NCBI GenBank assembly: GCA_003151275.1
Contig: PLXC01000136.1
Location: 1 to 64,000 of the forward strand
Reading direction: 5' to 3'
Origin: Candidatus Melainabacteria bacterium
Lineage (GTDB): Bacteria > Cyanobacteriota > Vampirovibrionia > Obscuribacterales > Obscuribacteraceae
DNA: 64,000 nucleotides
Under the pieces are notes generated by a model. The model worked only from the letters and a program-made list of their open reading frames with translations. It did no database searches and had not been told where the DNA came from. This document shows, one piece after another, positions 25,506-34,972 of the stretch. The position numbers and the translations under genes are program-made. Position 1 is the first letter of the stretch. Each line of letters starts with the position of its first letter.

Positions 25506-27050
25506 CTAAGCACTAACCAGTTGCTTTTTGTCGACTTTGCCGATCGCAGTTTTTGGCAAAGTTTTTTTGGCTGGAAGGAAATCCCAATCCATCGGACGCA
25601 ATTCGCGTTTCAAATTCTGTTTGCAATATTCTTTCATTTGCGCGATCAGTTGTCGGCGCGCTTCTTTCTTCTCTTCATCTGTGCCTTCCAGTTTGCGGCT
25701 CAACGCTTCATCTGAAATCACGATAATTGCTTTGACGATTTGACCGAGTTGTTTGTGCGGCAATCCGAGCACTGCAACTTCTTTGACCATTGGCTCTTTG
25801 CGCAGCACATCTTCAACTTCGGATGGAAATACTTTGTTGCCGGCGACAATGATCATCTCTTTTGTACGACCGGAAATGAACAAGTAACCGTCTTCCATAT
25901 GACCCATATCGCCGGTGTAATAGCTGTCGCCTTTGAGTACTTTGTCAGTGGCTTCTTGATCATTCAAGTAGCCTTTCATCAGCATCGGCCCGGATATTCT
26001 GATTTCTCCGTGCTCGCCTTCAGGCAAGACTTCGTTCTTTTCGTTGACTATTTCTATTCGCGCAGTTGGAATACTTCTGCCGACGCTTTCGGATGGACCG
26101 TTCAAATTCAGCGAAATAATTTTGGATTCCGTTGAACCATAACCGTTGTTGATCATCTTACCGAAGCGAGTTTTGAATTCGCCTGCCAACGAGGTCGGTA
26201 ATGGTGCGCCACCGGATAACAGCACTTCGGCATTGTCCAGACCAATCGTTTTGGGATCCATGCCGAGCATAGCGCTGTACAAAGTTGGCACCCCGACCAG
26301 AATCTGTGGTTTGTATTTTGGCAAACAGGCGAAGAAAGATTTGGATGAAGCTGGGTCGGTGAAAATAATGCAGGCTCCAGTGATGACGCAGACAAAAGTA
26401 ACTTCCAAACCAAACACATGACTGAGAGGAAGAGGAAGCAGTCCTTTTTTCGTTTCATCCATGTTGACCAGATTGCCGAGGTCTTGCAGGTTTTGAACGA
26501 GAGTATTCAGATCGTGTACTGCCCCTTTGGGAATCCCGGTGGTGCCGGATGTGAGGATAATCAGTGCGGGCTCATCAGGAGACAACTTATCCAAAACATT
26601 TGGCAGTGGTGAAGAGTTCTCATTGATATTGGCGAGATCGATAAGTTTGGTACCATTCTCGGTGACTGGTGCTAACGTCTGTTCGAAATCTGGAATTACT
26701 TTGCTGGATGCCACTAGTGCAGCCGCAGAAATCTGTTTGGCGACGTTGATCACTTCAGGCAACGTCATCCGAAAGTCCACGGGAATGGCCACACCACCTA
26801 GTCGCCAGGTAGCGGCGATTGCGGCCGCTAGTTCTGGGCAGTTCGGCGCCGTGAGCATGACTTTGTCCGCTTTTTTAACGCCCTGCTCGGCAAGTGCCTT
26901 ATGAGCGCTATCGATCAGTTTTTCGAATTGCTCGAAGGTAATGACCCTATCCTCGCCGCCCGCCTGGATTATTGATGGAGCGTTCTTCATTTCAGGGCGC
27001 GTGGACGCTGGGTATAAGAGGTGCTTTATCGATTCGGTGATTGTCGGCAT
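25506..27050 (-). CDS. AMP-forming acyl-CoA synthetase / ligase
   Basis: A 514-residue adenylate-forming enzyme. It should activate a carboxylic (probably fatty) acid with ATP and join it to CoA. Motifs are the P-loop-like LIILTSGTTGIPKGAVHD (A3), NNGYGSTES (A5), YYTGDMGHMEDGYLFISGRTKEMIIVAGNKVFPSEVE (A7-A8) and the A10 lysine in LPKTAIGKVDKKQL. The start is the ATG at 27050. The substrate cannot be set from sequence; the size is that of medium/long-chain acyl-CoA ligases. It is convergent with the 23607 gene and divergent from the RNase J paralogue. Confidence 0.9.
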   Translation of the reverse strand: MPTITESIKHLLYPASTRPEMKNAPSIIQAGGEDRVITFEQFEKLIDSAHKALAEQGVKKADKVMLTAPNCPELAAAIAATWRLGGVAIPVDFRMTLPEVINVAKQISAAALVASSKVIPDFEQTLAPVTENGTKLIDLANINENSSPLPNVLDKLSPDEPALIILTSGTTGIPKGAVHDLNTLVQNLQDLGNLVNMDETKKGLLPLPLSHVFGLEVTFVCVITGACIIFTDPASSKSFFACLPKYKPQILVGVPTLYSAMLGMDPKTIGLDNAEVLLSGGAPLPTSLAGEFKTRFGKMINNGYGSTESKIISLNLNGPSESVGRSIPTARIEIVNEKNEVLPEGEHGEIRISGPMLMKGYLNDQEATDKVLKGDSYYTGDMGHMEDGYLFISGRTKEMIIVAGNKVFPSEVEDVLRKEPMVKEVAVLGLPHKQLGQIVKAIIVISDEALSRKLEGTDEEKKEARRQLIAQMKEYCKQNLKRELRPMDWDFLPAKKTLPKTAIGKVDKKQLVSA

Positions 27051-27158
27051 GGTTTTCTCTTTTGTGCAGGCGGCTGTATCTTGGGCATTTGCCGGATGAT
27101 GAAATTTTACGCTGTTTTGGATAATGAGGGATTCTTGCTCCTACACCTATAGAATTGT

Positions 27159-28934
27159 ATGGTCTCTAGCTTCTGGAGTCCTTTAGTGGCTCATATTGTT
27201 ACGGGTGGCGCGGATCTCAAATATGACAGCCTGGCTGTCATACCTCTTGGCGGCCAGAGTGAACTTGGTCAGGTACTGTGGGTTCTGACCTATGGCGGTG
27301 AAATCCTCATCATTGATGCAGGCGCCGCCTATCCCACAGAAGACATGCCAGGTGTTGATTTACTTTTCCCGAACACAAATTTCTTAAAAGCCAACCAGGA
27401 ACGCATTGTCGCGCTTGTTTTGACCAATGCTCATGACGAACATTGCGGCTCAGTCTCGTATTTGCTCCATCATCTGAACATTCCAAAAATCATGGGTCCT
27501 AGATTTGTTTCGACTTTCCTGGCCCAGTGCTCGATTGTGAATAACAAGGACACCGGTTTTGCCTGTCCTGAAGTCGACACTGTTGAGATCGGCACTGCGT
27601 ACCACATCGGTCCGTTTGAAGTGGAATGGGTGCAAGTAAACGATGCCATTGCCGACGCCTGCGCTCTCAAGGTAGGCACGCCCGAAGGTACGTTGATCTA
27701 CACTTCCAGCTTCAAAGTCGACCAGACGCCTGTCGACAACCGCCATATGGATATCAGGAGGCTGGCTCAAACAGGCGACAACGGCGTTTTGTTGCTGATT
27801 GGCGACTCCGCTGGAATCGAAAGCGAGGGCTATACACCTTCTGAAAAGGCAGTCATTCCAGTTCTTAAAAAAACCATAGAGCAAGCAGCTGGTCGAGTCA
27901 TTGTTGTGCTTCCTGGCACGAACACTCATAGACTGCAGATACTTTTTGATATTGCCAGTCAAACGGGAAGGAAAGTTGCCTTGCTCGGTGAAACTTTGAT
28001 CAGAACAGCCGTTTCTGCTGCAATCACCGGGAATCTTTTATACGATCGAAGTATTGAATCTAGTCTTGAATCGGTGCACAAATTTCCCGATGCCCAAACT
28101 CTGATCTTGGCTACTGGTCAAGATGGTGACGCGATGGGCGTAATCGTTGATCTGGCTGACTCTATCTACAAAGATTTGATCTTGAAAGAAGGCGATACCG
28201 TAATTTATAGCGCTGAAGTTTCATCTGGAAGATCAAGACAGATGGCGATGATTCTCGACCAGTTTTTGTCTATGGGAGTCAAGACTGTTTACGGTTTTCG
28301 GCAGGGCGTGCACGTTTCCAAACACGCCAGTCGCGAAGAATTGAAGTTTATGCTTTCAATTACCAATCCTAAATACTTCATTCCAGCTCTCGGTGAAGGG
28401 CGCCACATCATGCACCACGCTCAAATGGCGAATGAGTGGGGAATGCCTAGCGAGAGTATTTTTCCTTTGAAAAACGGCGACATTTTGGAAATCGATAATG
28501 GTGTTGCCACCGTTATTGGTACTATCGAGGCGCAAGCGGTTTTATTTAATCGTGATCAAGGCGAGAGTGTCAGTCTGTTTTCCGTCAATGAACGACGCTC
28601 CCTAAGCCTTGAGGGCATTGTCACAGTTGGTTTAGTAGTAGACAGTGATGGAAAGCTTGTCAGCGGTCCCACGATCGAGGTTGGAGCGGCAGGATTTTTA
28701 AAATCGTCAGAATGGGAAACCGCTCGCGTGGAAGTTATTCAAGCAATAGTACAAGCTGTTCAGCGTATGGAAACACCAGCTCAAGTCGGTGATCAAGAGC
28801 CGCAGCGCTTCGACATAAACGCTCTAAGATCCGCCGTGCGCGAAGTGGCGGTAAAAGCTATTCGATCAAAATTGCAATCGAAACCGACAGTGCAAGTTAT
28901 GGTGCACGAGCTGATTACAAGCCGCCCTCAGTAG
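27159..28934 (+). CDS. RNase J family protein with a degraded metal site
   Basis: A 591-residue metallo-beta-lactamase/beta-CASP protein with full RNase J layout: PLGGQSELGQ, DAGAAYPTEDMPGVD, beta-CASP core, GVHVSKHASREELKFML and a C-terminal domain. Several metal ligands are changed. The HGHEDH motif reads NAHDEH (90-95), NHSIPD becomes NDAIAD (Asp162), TGDFK becomes TSSFK (Ser184), and PVHGE becomes PALGE (Leu411). His92, His95, Asp216 and His389 remain. Such losses predict weak or no nuclease activity, as known for RNase J2-type partners. The ATG at 27159 is listed; a GTG at 27186 with GGAG seven bases upstream may be the true start. An active paralogue is expected elsewhere. Confidence 0.88.
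   Translation: MVSSFWSPLVAHIVTGGADLKYDSLAVIPLGGQSELGQVLWVLTYGGEILIIDAGAAYPTEDMPGVDLLFPNTNFLKANQERIVALVLTNAHDEHCGSVSYLLHHLNIPKIMGPRFVSTFLAQCSIVNNKDTGFACPEVDTVEIGTAYHIGPFEVEWVQVNDAIADACALKVGTPEGTLIYTSSFKVDQTPVDNRHMDIRRLAQTGDNGVLLLIGDSAGIESEGYTPSEKAVIPVLKKTIEQAAGRVIVVLPGTNTHRLQILFDIASQTGRKVALLGETLIRTAVSAAITGNLLYDRSIESSLESVHKFPDAQTLILATGQDGDAMGVIVDLADSIYKDLILKEGDTVIYSAEVSSGRSRQMAMILDQFLSMGVKTVYGFRQGVHVSKHASREELKFMLSITNPKYFIPALGEGRHIMHHAQMANEWGMPSESIFPLKNGDILEIDNGVATVIGTIEAQAVLFNRDQGESVSLFSVNERRSLSLEGIVTVGLVVDSDGKLVSGPTIEVGAAGFLKSSEWETARVEVIQAIVQAVQRMETPAQVGDQEPQRFDINALRSAVREVAVKAIRSKLQSKPTVQVMVHELITSRPQ
28900..28918 (+). repeat. 19-bp direct repeat, left copy (3' end of RNase J-like gene)
   Basis: TGGTGCACGAGCTGATTAC within codons VHELIT of the RNase J-like gene, 16 bases before its stop. 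It is identical to 34954-34972. The two copies flank the first TadE/VWA-TPR module. Confidence 0.7.
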
Positions 28935-28964
28935 ACCTTTAGTGATAGGTCCTTTGTTAAACGC

Positions 28965-30974
28965 CTATTGAACCAGTTGGACGAGCTGGCGAGCTACGTT
29001 TTGAAATACAGCATTCAATCTGGCCGGGTCGGTGGTCTGGTTAAATGTAGCCCCGTTTCCAGACAGTGCTGCAATTCCAGTGGATCCTGCTGCATCCGTA
29101 AGAACCGTGGTTTGGGATGCTTGCAAAGTTGGTGTCAAGCATAGCCCAATGGTGTAAATCGGGACGCCTGCCAATTTTGCAGCTCTCGCGACCGTCTGCG
29201 AGTTAGGATCGCTGAGGCCAGCGTCACCGCCGCCGTTTGGCAACCCATCCGTAAATAGCACAATCGCTCTGGTGGCACCTTTTCTGCCTAGCGACGCGCC
29301 CAAGCCAGGATAATTTGTTGGTGGAGGCGTTGACGCGGCGTCGGTAGGTTTGGAGCGAAGGTGCATGGCTAGAGCACGAGCTAGCGCATCTTGAATATTA
29401 GTGCCGCCTTCTGCTACCACTGAACTCATGCCAAAAGGTAGAGGACCGCCTGTGCTGGCAAACAGTGCACCATCCACGGTGTCTGTAGGAGCAGGAGTGA
29501 CGCCTGAATAGTTGCTAAACGCGGGACCAGCTGTTTGTTTTAGTCTGATCGCCGGATTGATGGCTCGGATTGGTTCGGTTGGATACGAGCTGGTATTTGT
29601 AAATGTAGGGGTATTTTCGGCGCTATAGGCCTTGTTGATTCCAGCCTCGAAATAGGGTTCGGAACCGACAAAACTTGTCGAACTGTCGCCGGCAACACTA
29701 GAAAAGGTGACTAGACCAAAGTGCACATCAGCGTTATTGCTCAATACTCCAAAGAATGATTGAGCAGCGACGATGGCGTCACCAATTGGATGTCTCAACG
29801 GCACCACACTTCTGGAAGCGGAAGGGAAACCAGTTTGCGCTGACATAGCCGCTTGATAGTAGGCTTGAAACCAGCCTGGACCCGGAGTAATTCCCCAGGT
29901 TTGCCACGGAACTTTTGCAGCGTTCGCCACGGCGATACTTTCCAAATTGCCACGTGAAGCTTCCACCAGCACACCTAAGCCTTTGTGTGTAGCGACGTCA
30001 TCTGCAGGAAAGCTAAGGCCGTTAATTGTGATGCCTAGTGATTCTTTGTCAGAGCCGTCAAGGTTGACGACGCAGTCTGTGAAATTTGTTGCAGTCGACT
30101 CCGTTGATAACCTGGTCTGGGCAGGCGGAGCGCCGGTATGGACGCCATGTCCCGGCGCGTTAATGATGTAGGGTCCTTGTATCGGTTGCCCTATTGCCGA
30201 ATCGATGTCCATAGGATAGGTGGCGTTGAGTGCGGATCCTAATGGGTTGGTGGCGCCGGTTGCAACATATAGCGGTCCCTGGCCTCTGGTGGTGCCGCTG
30301 GTGCCTGGCAAAATATCGTAGCCATTATTGTTGCCTGCGGGCAATCCGGCCGGACCGTTAGAGAATCGATTGACTAAACTTATCTTCGTGAAGTCATCCA
30401 TCGATCCTGAGACATCAAAACATAAAATAACGTCCAACAAAGGTAAGCCACCATCAGATGTCTCAACAGCCAGATACGGGCCCGCTCCTAATCCTATGAA
30501 TTTTTGAAACGTTGGCACGAAGGCGAAACTGCCAAAAACTCGAACAATTTTGCCATTAGGGCTACCGAACGCAATGGTCAATCTCGTGGTCGGATCGAGA
30601 AACTCAAAATACAACTGCGATTGGTTACCGACAGGTGTCCATGTGGGATTAGTGGTGCCATACGAAGGCGTTGTAGAAGTCATGCTTAGGGGTGCATTTA
30701 AGATCGTGTTCTGACGGAACATATCAATTGCTTGATTCATCGCCCTTAACTGGGTTACCGACGGTATCGCGCTTGTGGACGATGTAGTCGAGCATGCTGA
30801 AGCTAGGGCGGCTGAGTCGACGCACGCTTTCAGCTCTTGTCTGGCCAAATTGTATTGGGTCATTTCATAAACGAACATTGAAAGCGGGCCAATTATTAGA
30901 ACCGCTATGAATGCCATGAGTGCAGTGACTGCAAGACCTCTAGGACATCGAATATTGTGAATATTAGAGTGCAT
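28965..30974 (-). CDS. TadG-like protein with von Willebrand factor A domain (module 1)
   Basis: A 669-residue surface or secreted protein. The N-terminus is a TadE/TadG-type prepilin-like region (AVTALMAFIAVLIIGPLSMFVYEM, then a helix with DSAALASA). A VWA domain follows with the MIDAS motif in LDVILCFDVSGSMDDF (about residue 185) and RAIVLFTDGLPNGGG. A long Gly/Pro/Asn-rich insertion sits between MIDAS parts (about 200-330). In known systems TadG-like VWA proteins work with Flp/Tad pili or adhesion. GGAAGAG precedes the ATG. It is the last gene of a three-gene set (32091 to 28965). No TadA/B/C secretion ATPase is in the window. Confidence 0.85.
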   Translation of the reverse strand: MHSNIHNIRCPRGLAVTALMAFIAVLIIGPLSMFVYEMTQYNLARQELKACVDSAALASACSTTSSTSAIPSVTQLRAMNQAIDMFRQNTILNAPLSMTSTTPSYGTTNPTWTPVGNQSQLYFEFLDPTTRLTIAFGSPNGKIVRVFGSFAFVPTFQKFIGLGAGPYLAVETSDGGLPLLDVILCFDVSGSMDDFTKISLVNRFSNGPAGLPAGNNNGYDILPGTSGTTRGQGPLYVATGATNPLGSALNATYPMDIDSAIGQPIQGPYIINAPGHGVHTGAPPAQTRLSTESTATNFTDCVVNLDGSDKESLGITINGLSFPADDVATHKGLGVLVEASRGNLESIAVANAAKVPWQTWGITPGPGWFQAYYQAAMSAQTGFPSASRSVVPLRHPIGDAIVAAQSFFGVLSNNADVHFGLVTFSSVAGDSSTSFVGSEPYFEAGINKAYSAENTPTFTNTSSYPTEPIRAINPAIRLKQTAGPAFSNYSGVTPAPTDTVDGALFASTGGPLPFGMSSVVAEGGTNIQDALARALAMHLRSKPTDAASTPPPTNYPGLGASLGRKGATRAIVLFTDGLPNGGGDAGLSDPNSQTVARAAKLAGVPIYTIGLCLTPTLQASQTTVLTDAAGSTGIAALSGNGATFNQTTDPARLNAVFQNVARQLVQLVQ

Positions 30975-31000
30975 AATCGTCTCTTCCTATTGATCTGTAA

Positions 31001-31507
31001 TTATCTGAATTTTTCTTTTACGATTGGAAACGTGTACCGTCGCGCTATTGTGAAATAGCCGCCTGTGGTCGAGTTTTGCAAATTGAGGCCGAAAAACGAA
31101 ATGTTAACCGGCAATCTAATGTCTGTTTTGACAGTTACCGTTACATAGGAAAGTTGATTAGGATTGGGTGGTGGCGAGGGTGGAGCAAAGTCTTGATAGA
31201 CGAAATCAGGTGAGACGAGCCCCTGTAGGGTCGGCTGTTTGATGAACACTCCATCTGTCTGGTGTGTGGATAGTTGAGATGTGGAAGCCAAGATCGCTTT
31301 GGCGAGGTCTTGCTGCGAACCAGCTGCGCGAGCCGCATCTCGTGCCGCTGTGTCCAACATCGTGAACCCCATAGTCAGTACCGTCATATCGACAGCAATT
31401 GCCGCAATGACAATGAGAAAAAATGATGCAATGGCAATTTCGATCGCGCTTACGCCATGGCGCCCTCGTAGCTTCACTTTCTTACGCATAGTTAGCGAAA
31501 ACCTCAT
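31001..31507 (-). CDS. TadE-like pseudopilin (module 1, second)
   Basis: A 168-residue protein. A basic N-terminus (MRFSLTMRKKVKLRGRHG) is followed by a single membrane helix (VSAIEIAIASFFLIVIAAIAV) with a prepilin-like Glu, then the LDTAARDAARAAG stretch typical of TadE-like proteins. The remainder is a small external domain. It overlaps the upstream TadE gene by ATGA, so the two are coupled. Its closest relative in the window is the N-terminal part of the Ala-rich protein at 41357. Confidence 0.83.
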   Translation of the reverse strand: MRFSLTMRKKVKLRGRHGVSAIEIAIASFFLIVIAAIAVDMTVLTMGFTMLDTAARDAARAAGSQQDLAKAILASTSQLSTHQTDGVFIKQPTLQGLVSPDFVYQDFAPPSPPPNPNQLSYVTVTVKTDIRLPVNISFFGLNLQNSTTGGYFTIARRYTFPIVKEKFR

Positions 31508-32091
31508 TGATTTAAGTTGGTCTCGTTCTCAAAAAAACAATCCATCCGAACGTTCGCGATGATCGGTTTGTCGAATCCTGTTATGCCTCCTAGAATGCTC
31601 CTCGCTCCAGGAAAGAGAGGCTGCACAACAGTTTGCAGAATGCATTCGCAATTGTAAGTATTTGCTGTTGCGTCAGCAGCTGCAGGAAGCGGAGTGTTTC
31701 GCCCTGGGGTCGTAACTGAAGCAGGTCCCGCACCAAGCGGACAGACCTTGATGTACACATCAGTCTGGGTAAGAGTCACTAGTCCGGCACCAATTCCGTT
31801 GATTGAGTTTTGCGCTACTGTTGTGGCAGTGTTCACTGCTGAACGATCAGTTGGCGACGTGTCAACGAGAAAAGTTTTGCATCTAGCCGCTTGCTGTACG
31901 GACAAGCGTGCGGCATTGAGCACGAATAAGAATCTGACACCAATCATACCGAAGGCTAACAGGGGCAGTATCAGCATGCAAAATGCTATTAAGAGCGTTG
32001 GTCCGAACTCAGCAAGAGTGTGCGCTCCCTGCGTGCGACGATGCCGGTTGTTTCTATTTTTCTGAAAACCCATGGCTATGCGCCTCTTCAT
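31504..32091 (-). CDS. TadE-like pseudopilin (module 1, first)
   Basis: A 195-residue protein. A basic Arg/Asn-rich N-terminus is followed by a TadE-type helix (TLAEFGPTLLIAFCMLILPL, then LAFGMIGVRFLF), and an external domain containing several cysteines (CKTF, CPLG, CECILQ, CFFEN). A GAGG site lies 9 bases before an in-frame ATG at 32073, which may be the actual start. It heads the three-gene minus-strand set and is divergent from a TPR gene. It is paralogous to the 174-residue protein at 38807. Confidence 0.83.
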   Translation of the reverse strand: MKRRIAMGFQKNRNNRHRRTQGAHTLAEFGPTLLIAFCMLILPLLAFGMIGVRFLFVLNAARLSVQQAARCKTFLVDTSPTDRSAVNTATTVAQNSINGIGAGLVTLTQTDVYIKVCPLGAGPASVTTPGRNTPLPAAADATANTYNCECILQTVVQPLFPGARSILGGITGFDKPIIANVRMDCFFENETNLNQ

Positions 32092-32262
32092 ATTTAGCCG
32101 AATTGATATGACTGGCTAGGTATACACGCGACCGACTGTCCTGAAATTATCAGGAGTCACCACATACGATGACTTTGCCCTTCGACAATTTCCTAGTAAC
32201 GGCTATTAAATAGAGTTCAGTTTTGATGGTGTTACCTGCGCAAAACCGGACCAGGTGAGATA

Positions 32263-32337
32263 ATGACAACTCTGGCGATCACGCCCAAATGTCGCGCAGC
32301 ATGCTCAACATACGTTCAGTGTCGATCAAAATTATGA
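32263..32337 (+). CDS. 24-codon upstream ORF coupled to a TPR gene
   Basis: AGGTGAG followed four bases later by ATG at 32263 opens a 24-codon frame (MTTLAITPKCRAACSTYVQC, then RSKL). Its TGA overlaps the ATG at 32334 of the TPR gene as ATGA. The ribosome site is much better than any before the TPR gene, so translation of the TPR gene may depend on reading this leader peptide. Confidence 0.45.
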   Translation: MTTLAITPKCRAACSTYVQCRSKL

Positions 32338-34916
32338 AGCAGTCAGACGATAACTCCTTGGAGAAAGAAATATTCAGCTCAGGGCTTGCCAGTTCGAAGG
32401 GTACTCCAGGAGCTGCTTTGGCTCAATGCGCGCCATCATATATAGTGGCAGCTAACGACTCAAGTGATACCGCAGATCTTCTCACTACTGTGCAGTCCGA
32501 TGCTGAGCAACCGTCAGCGCGTAATCCTTTAGTAGGCAATGTAGCTTCTCAACTTCTCAGAAAAAGCGTCACAGGTATGAAAGCCGTTCAACGGCTCGAC
32601 CTCTCTAAATTGGCCCCAGGAGTCGTTCAGTTACCAGCTTTGCTTGGTAAACCGGGGATAGAGGTTGACCCAAAAGATGTGGACAATCTTGGCGTTGACA
32701 CTTTGACAGCAATTGAAAAGTTAGCTGTTGAATTTCTAAATACCGAAACGCAAGTATATGAAGTGCCTACAGAATCGGCGTCGTTCATTCAAGTAAGCCG
32801 CCCAAAATCTCAGACAATAAATAGAATCGCTTTTGCAGCGAGCATCAAAAGTACTCAAAATAAACTTGGTTCCTTGGAGTCTCCAAAACAAAAAACGACT
32901 CGACAGGCCAATAGGCTTGTGGGGCTGCTGCGCACGTACCGTGAACTGATTGCCATTGGCGTATCGGTCTTGTGTATTACGTATGTTTGTATGAGCATGC
33001 TCACTAATCAACTAATGAAACAGTGCCTGGCCGAAGGAATTCGAAAGACTGACGCTCATCAATATAGAGACGCCGTCGCTTTGCTCGATAGATCCATTCG
33101 TTTTGATGACGGCAGCAGCGATGCATATCTATACCGCGGGCGGTGTCACTATTTTTTAAGTCACTATGAAAGGGCTTTCGAAGACTACGATAAATACCTG
33201 AGTTTTTACCCTAACAACGTCGAAGCATTGGAAAAACATGCCGGTGCCGCGGTCGTTTTGAACAAGAACGAAATCGCAGTTCGCGACTACACCAAACTTT
33301 TGCAGTTGCAGCCCTATATATTCGATCAAGGACCAGCGCCTTTGACGAGTATGGGACTTGCTTTCAGGAGAACTAATCAATTTGAATTGTGTCTCCAATA
33401 CTTGACCAAGTGTCTGCATATGTTTCCTAAAAACACGACTGCCTACATAGAGCGGGCTTTGTGTTATCAGGGAGCGGGGCAATACAACAAAGCCATTAAT
33501 GACTGCGCAAATGTTCTCAAGATCGATCCTGATAACGTTGGAGCACTTGTTGTGCGGGCACGCACCAATCAGTTGGCAAATGACTTTGTTCACGATTTGA
33601 AAGATCTCAACAAAGCGATTTTATTGAAACCGCAGGACTCGCTCGTGCATCTCTACCGTGGGCTGCACTATGCGCATTTCCATGCATACGATCAGTCCAT
33701 GGCCGACTTCAATCTTGCCGTGGCTTACGACAGCAAAAATGAGGAGGCCTACAAACAAAAAGCGATTTTAGAGAGCGCCCGAGGCGATGTAACAGAAGCG
33801 CTGCACGAGTACATGAAGATCGCGTCGATTTCGCACTTTAGGGCCACTCCGGCGTTTTATATGCAGCGTGCTCAGCTCTTAATGCGCTTGCATCGATACC
33901 AAAGTGCGATTCAGGATCTACAGCTGGCTGCCGTGATCGATTGGCAACACCCTTCATCTTATTTATTGAAAAGCGCCGACTGTCACGGCATTTTAAAACA
34001 ATATGGTCTGGCCTTAAGTGATTGCAAAAAGGTCCTGGCACTTGAACCTCGAAACTCGGAGGCCATGGTGAAGAGCGGCGTTTACCAAAAGCTTTCGGGC
34101 AATCAGGTCTCGGCTATTGATCAATATTTCAAAGCAATCGCAATAGATCCAAACAATGCAGAAGCTTATCTAAGAAGAGGCGAGATCTATCTATCCAACA
34201 AACAATATTCCAGTGCTGCTGCGGATTTTAGGCGAGCATTGCGAATAAATTCTTCGTTGACTGACGCGAGAGAGAAACTGGCGTTGTGTGAGTCCAAATC
34301 TTCGAGTCTGGCTACGGTCTCAGCCCCTAGAATGAAGAGAAACGGGCTCAGTAAAGCTCAACTTGCCGAACTAGGAGGAATGAACCTTGCCGGGTTACTG
34401 AGCAAAGGATATGACTCCTTGCACCGTGGTGACATCGAATACGCTCTCGTCGCGTTCCTGAGAGCTGTGCAACTAGATCCCAGCGATCGCCCGGCGCACA
34501 GATATCTGTTCAGCGCCTACGTCGCTAACAGCGAAGGAACGGAGGCAGCTGCCCAACTTGGAGCCTTACTTGGAATGGGCAGAGATCCCGATGATGAGCT
34601 TGCCATGGCTAAAACACTAATTACGATCGGCAGCGAAGCACAATGCAAAAATGCCTTTGATCGTCTGATCGATAAATATTCAACTGAACCGGCCGCTTTG
34701 GTGAAACTAGCCCAATTGTGTCAGTCCGAGGGTTACAAGGAAAGCGCCAGTCTTGCTTGTACAAAAGGGCTGCAACAGGTCACCGCCGAGAGTCAAATTC
34801 AAGAATTGAGGGGCATACAAAGTGCTCTTGCAAAGGAATTGGCCGACCAGGCTACTGCGGCCAAATTGAAAACCACAGAAGAACAACCCGCTTCAAGAGC
34901 GGAACCTAAAGAGTGA
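32334..34916 (+). CDS. membrane-anchored TPR protein (module 1)
   Basis: An 860-residue protein. A Ser-rich, polar N-terminal cytoplasmic region of about 200 residues leads to a membrane helix (LIAIGVSVLCITYVCMSML). At least twelve TPR units follow outside the membrane (for example SSDAYLYRGRCHYFLSHYER, NAEAYLRRGEIYLSNKQYSS, LDPSDRPAHRYLFSAYV). The C-terminus is charged. The open frame starts at 32289, but the ATG at 32334 is coupled to an upstream mini-ORF. It is divergent from module 1 TadE genes and paralogous to the TPR protein at 35920, which has the same architecture beside module 2. Probably an assembly scaffold for the TadE/VWA products. Confidence 0.85.
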   Translation: MKQSDDNSLEKEIFSSGLASSKGTPGAALAQCAPSYIVAANDSSDTADLLTTVQSDAEQPSARNPLVGNVASQLLRKSVTGMKAVQRLDLSKLAPGVVQLPALLGKPGIEVDPKDVDNLGVDTLTAIEKLAVEFLNTETQVYEVPTESASFIQVSRPKSQTINRIAFAASIKSTQNKLGSLESPKQKTTRQANRLVGLLRTYRELIAIGVSVLCITYVCMSMLTNQLMKQCLAEGIRKTDAHQYRDAVALLDRSIRFDDGSSDAYLYRGRCHYFLSHYERAFEDYDKYLSFYPNNVEALEKHAGAAVVLNKNEIAVRDYTKLLQLQPYIFDQGPAPLTSMGLAFRRTNQFELCLQYLTKCLHMFPKNTTAYIERALCYQGAGQYNKAINDCANVLKIDPDNVGALVVRARTNQLANDFVHDLKDLNKAILLKPQDSLVHLYRGLHYAHFHAYDQSMADFNLAVAYDSKNEEAYKQKAILESARGDVTEALHEYMKIASISHFRATPAFYMQRAQLLMRLHRYQSAIQDLQLAAVIDWQHPSSYLLKSADCHGILKQYGLALSDCKKVLALEPRNSEAMVKSGVYQKLSGNQVSAIDQYFKAIAIDPNNAEAYLRRGEIYLSNKQYSSAAADFRRALRINSSLTDAREKLALCESKSSSLATVSAPRMKRNGLSKAQLAELGGMNLAGLLSKGYDSLHRGDIEYALVAFLRAVQLDPSDRPAHRYLFSAYVANSEGTEAAAQLGALLGMGRDPDDELAMAKTLITIGSEAQCKNAFDRLIDKYSTEPAALVKLAQLCQSEGYKESASLACTKGLQQVTAESQIQELRGIQSALAKELADQATAAKLKTTEEQPASRAEPKE

Positions 34917-34953
34917 GCACCATTCAATGGGCCAAGTGACTTCCATCATCATG

Positions 34954-34972
34954 TGGTGCACGAGCTGATTAC
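34954..34972 (+). repeat. 19-bp direct repeat, right copy (RNase J 3'-end remnant)
   Basis: TGGTGCACGAGCTGATTAC, identical to 28900-28918. Here too it reads VHELIT in frame and runs to a stop: VVHELITTHLQ then TAA at 34986-34988, mirroring the RNase J end VHELITSRPQ. It overlaps the 3' end of the minus-strand gene at 34969. Confidence 0.65.
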
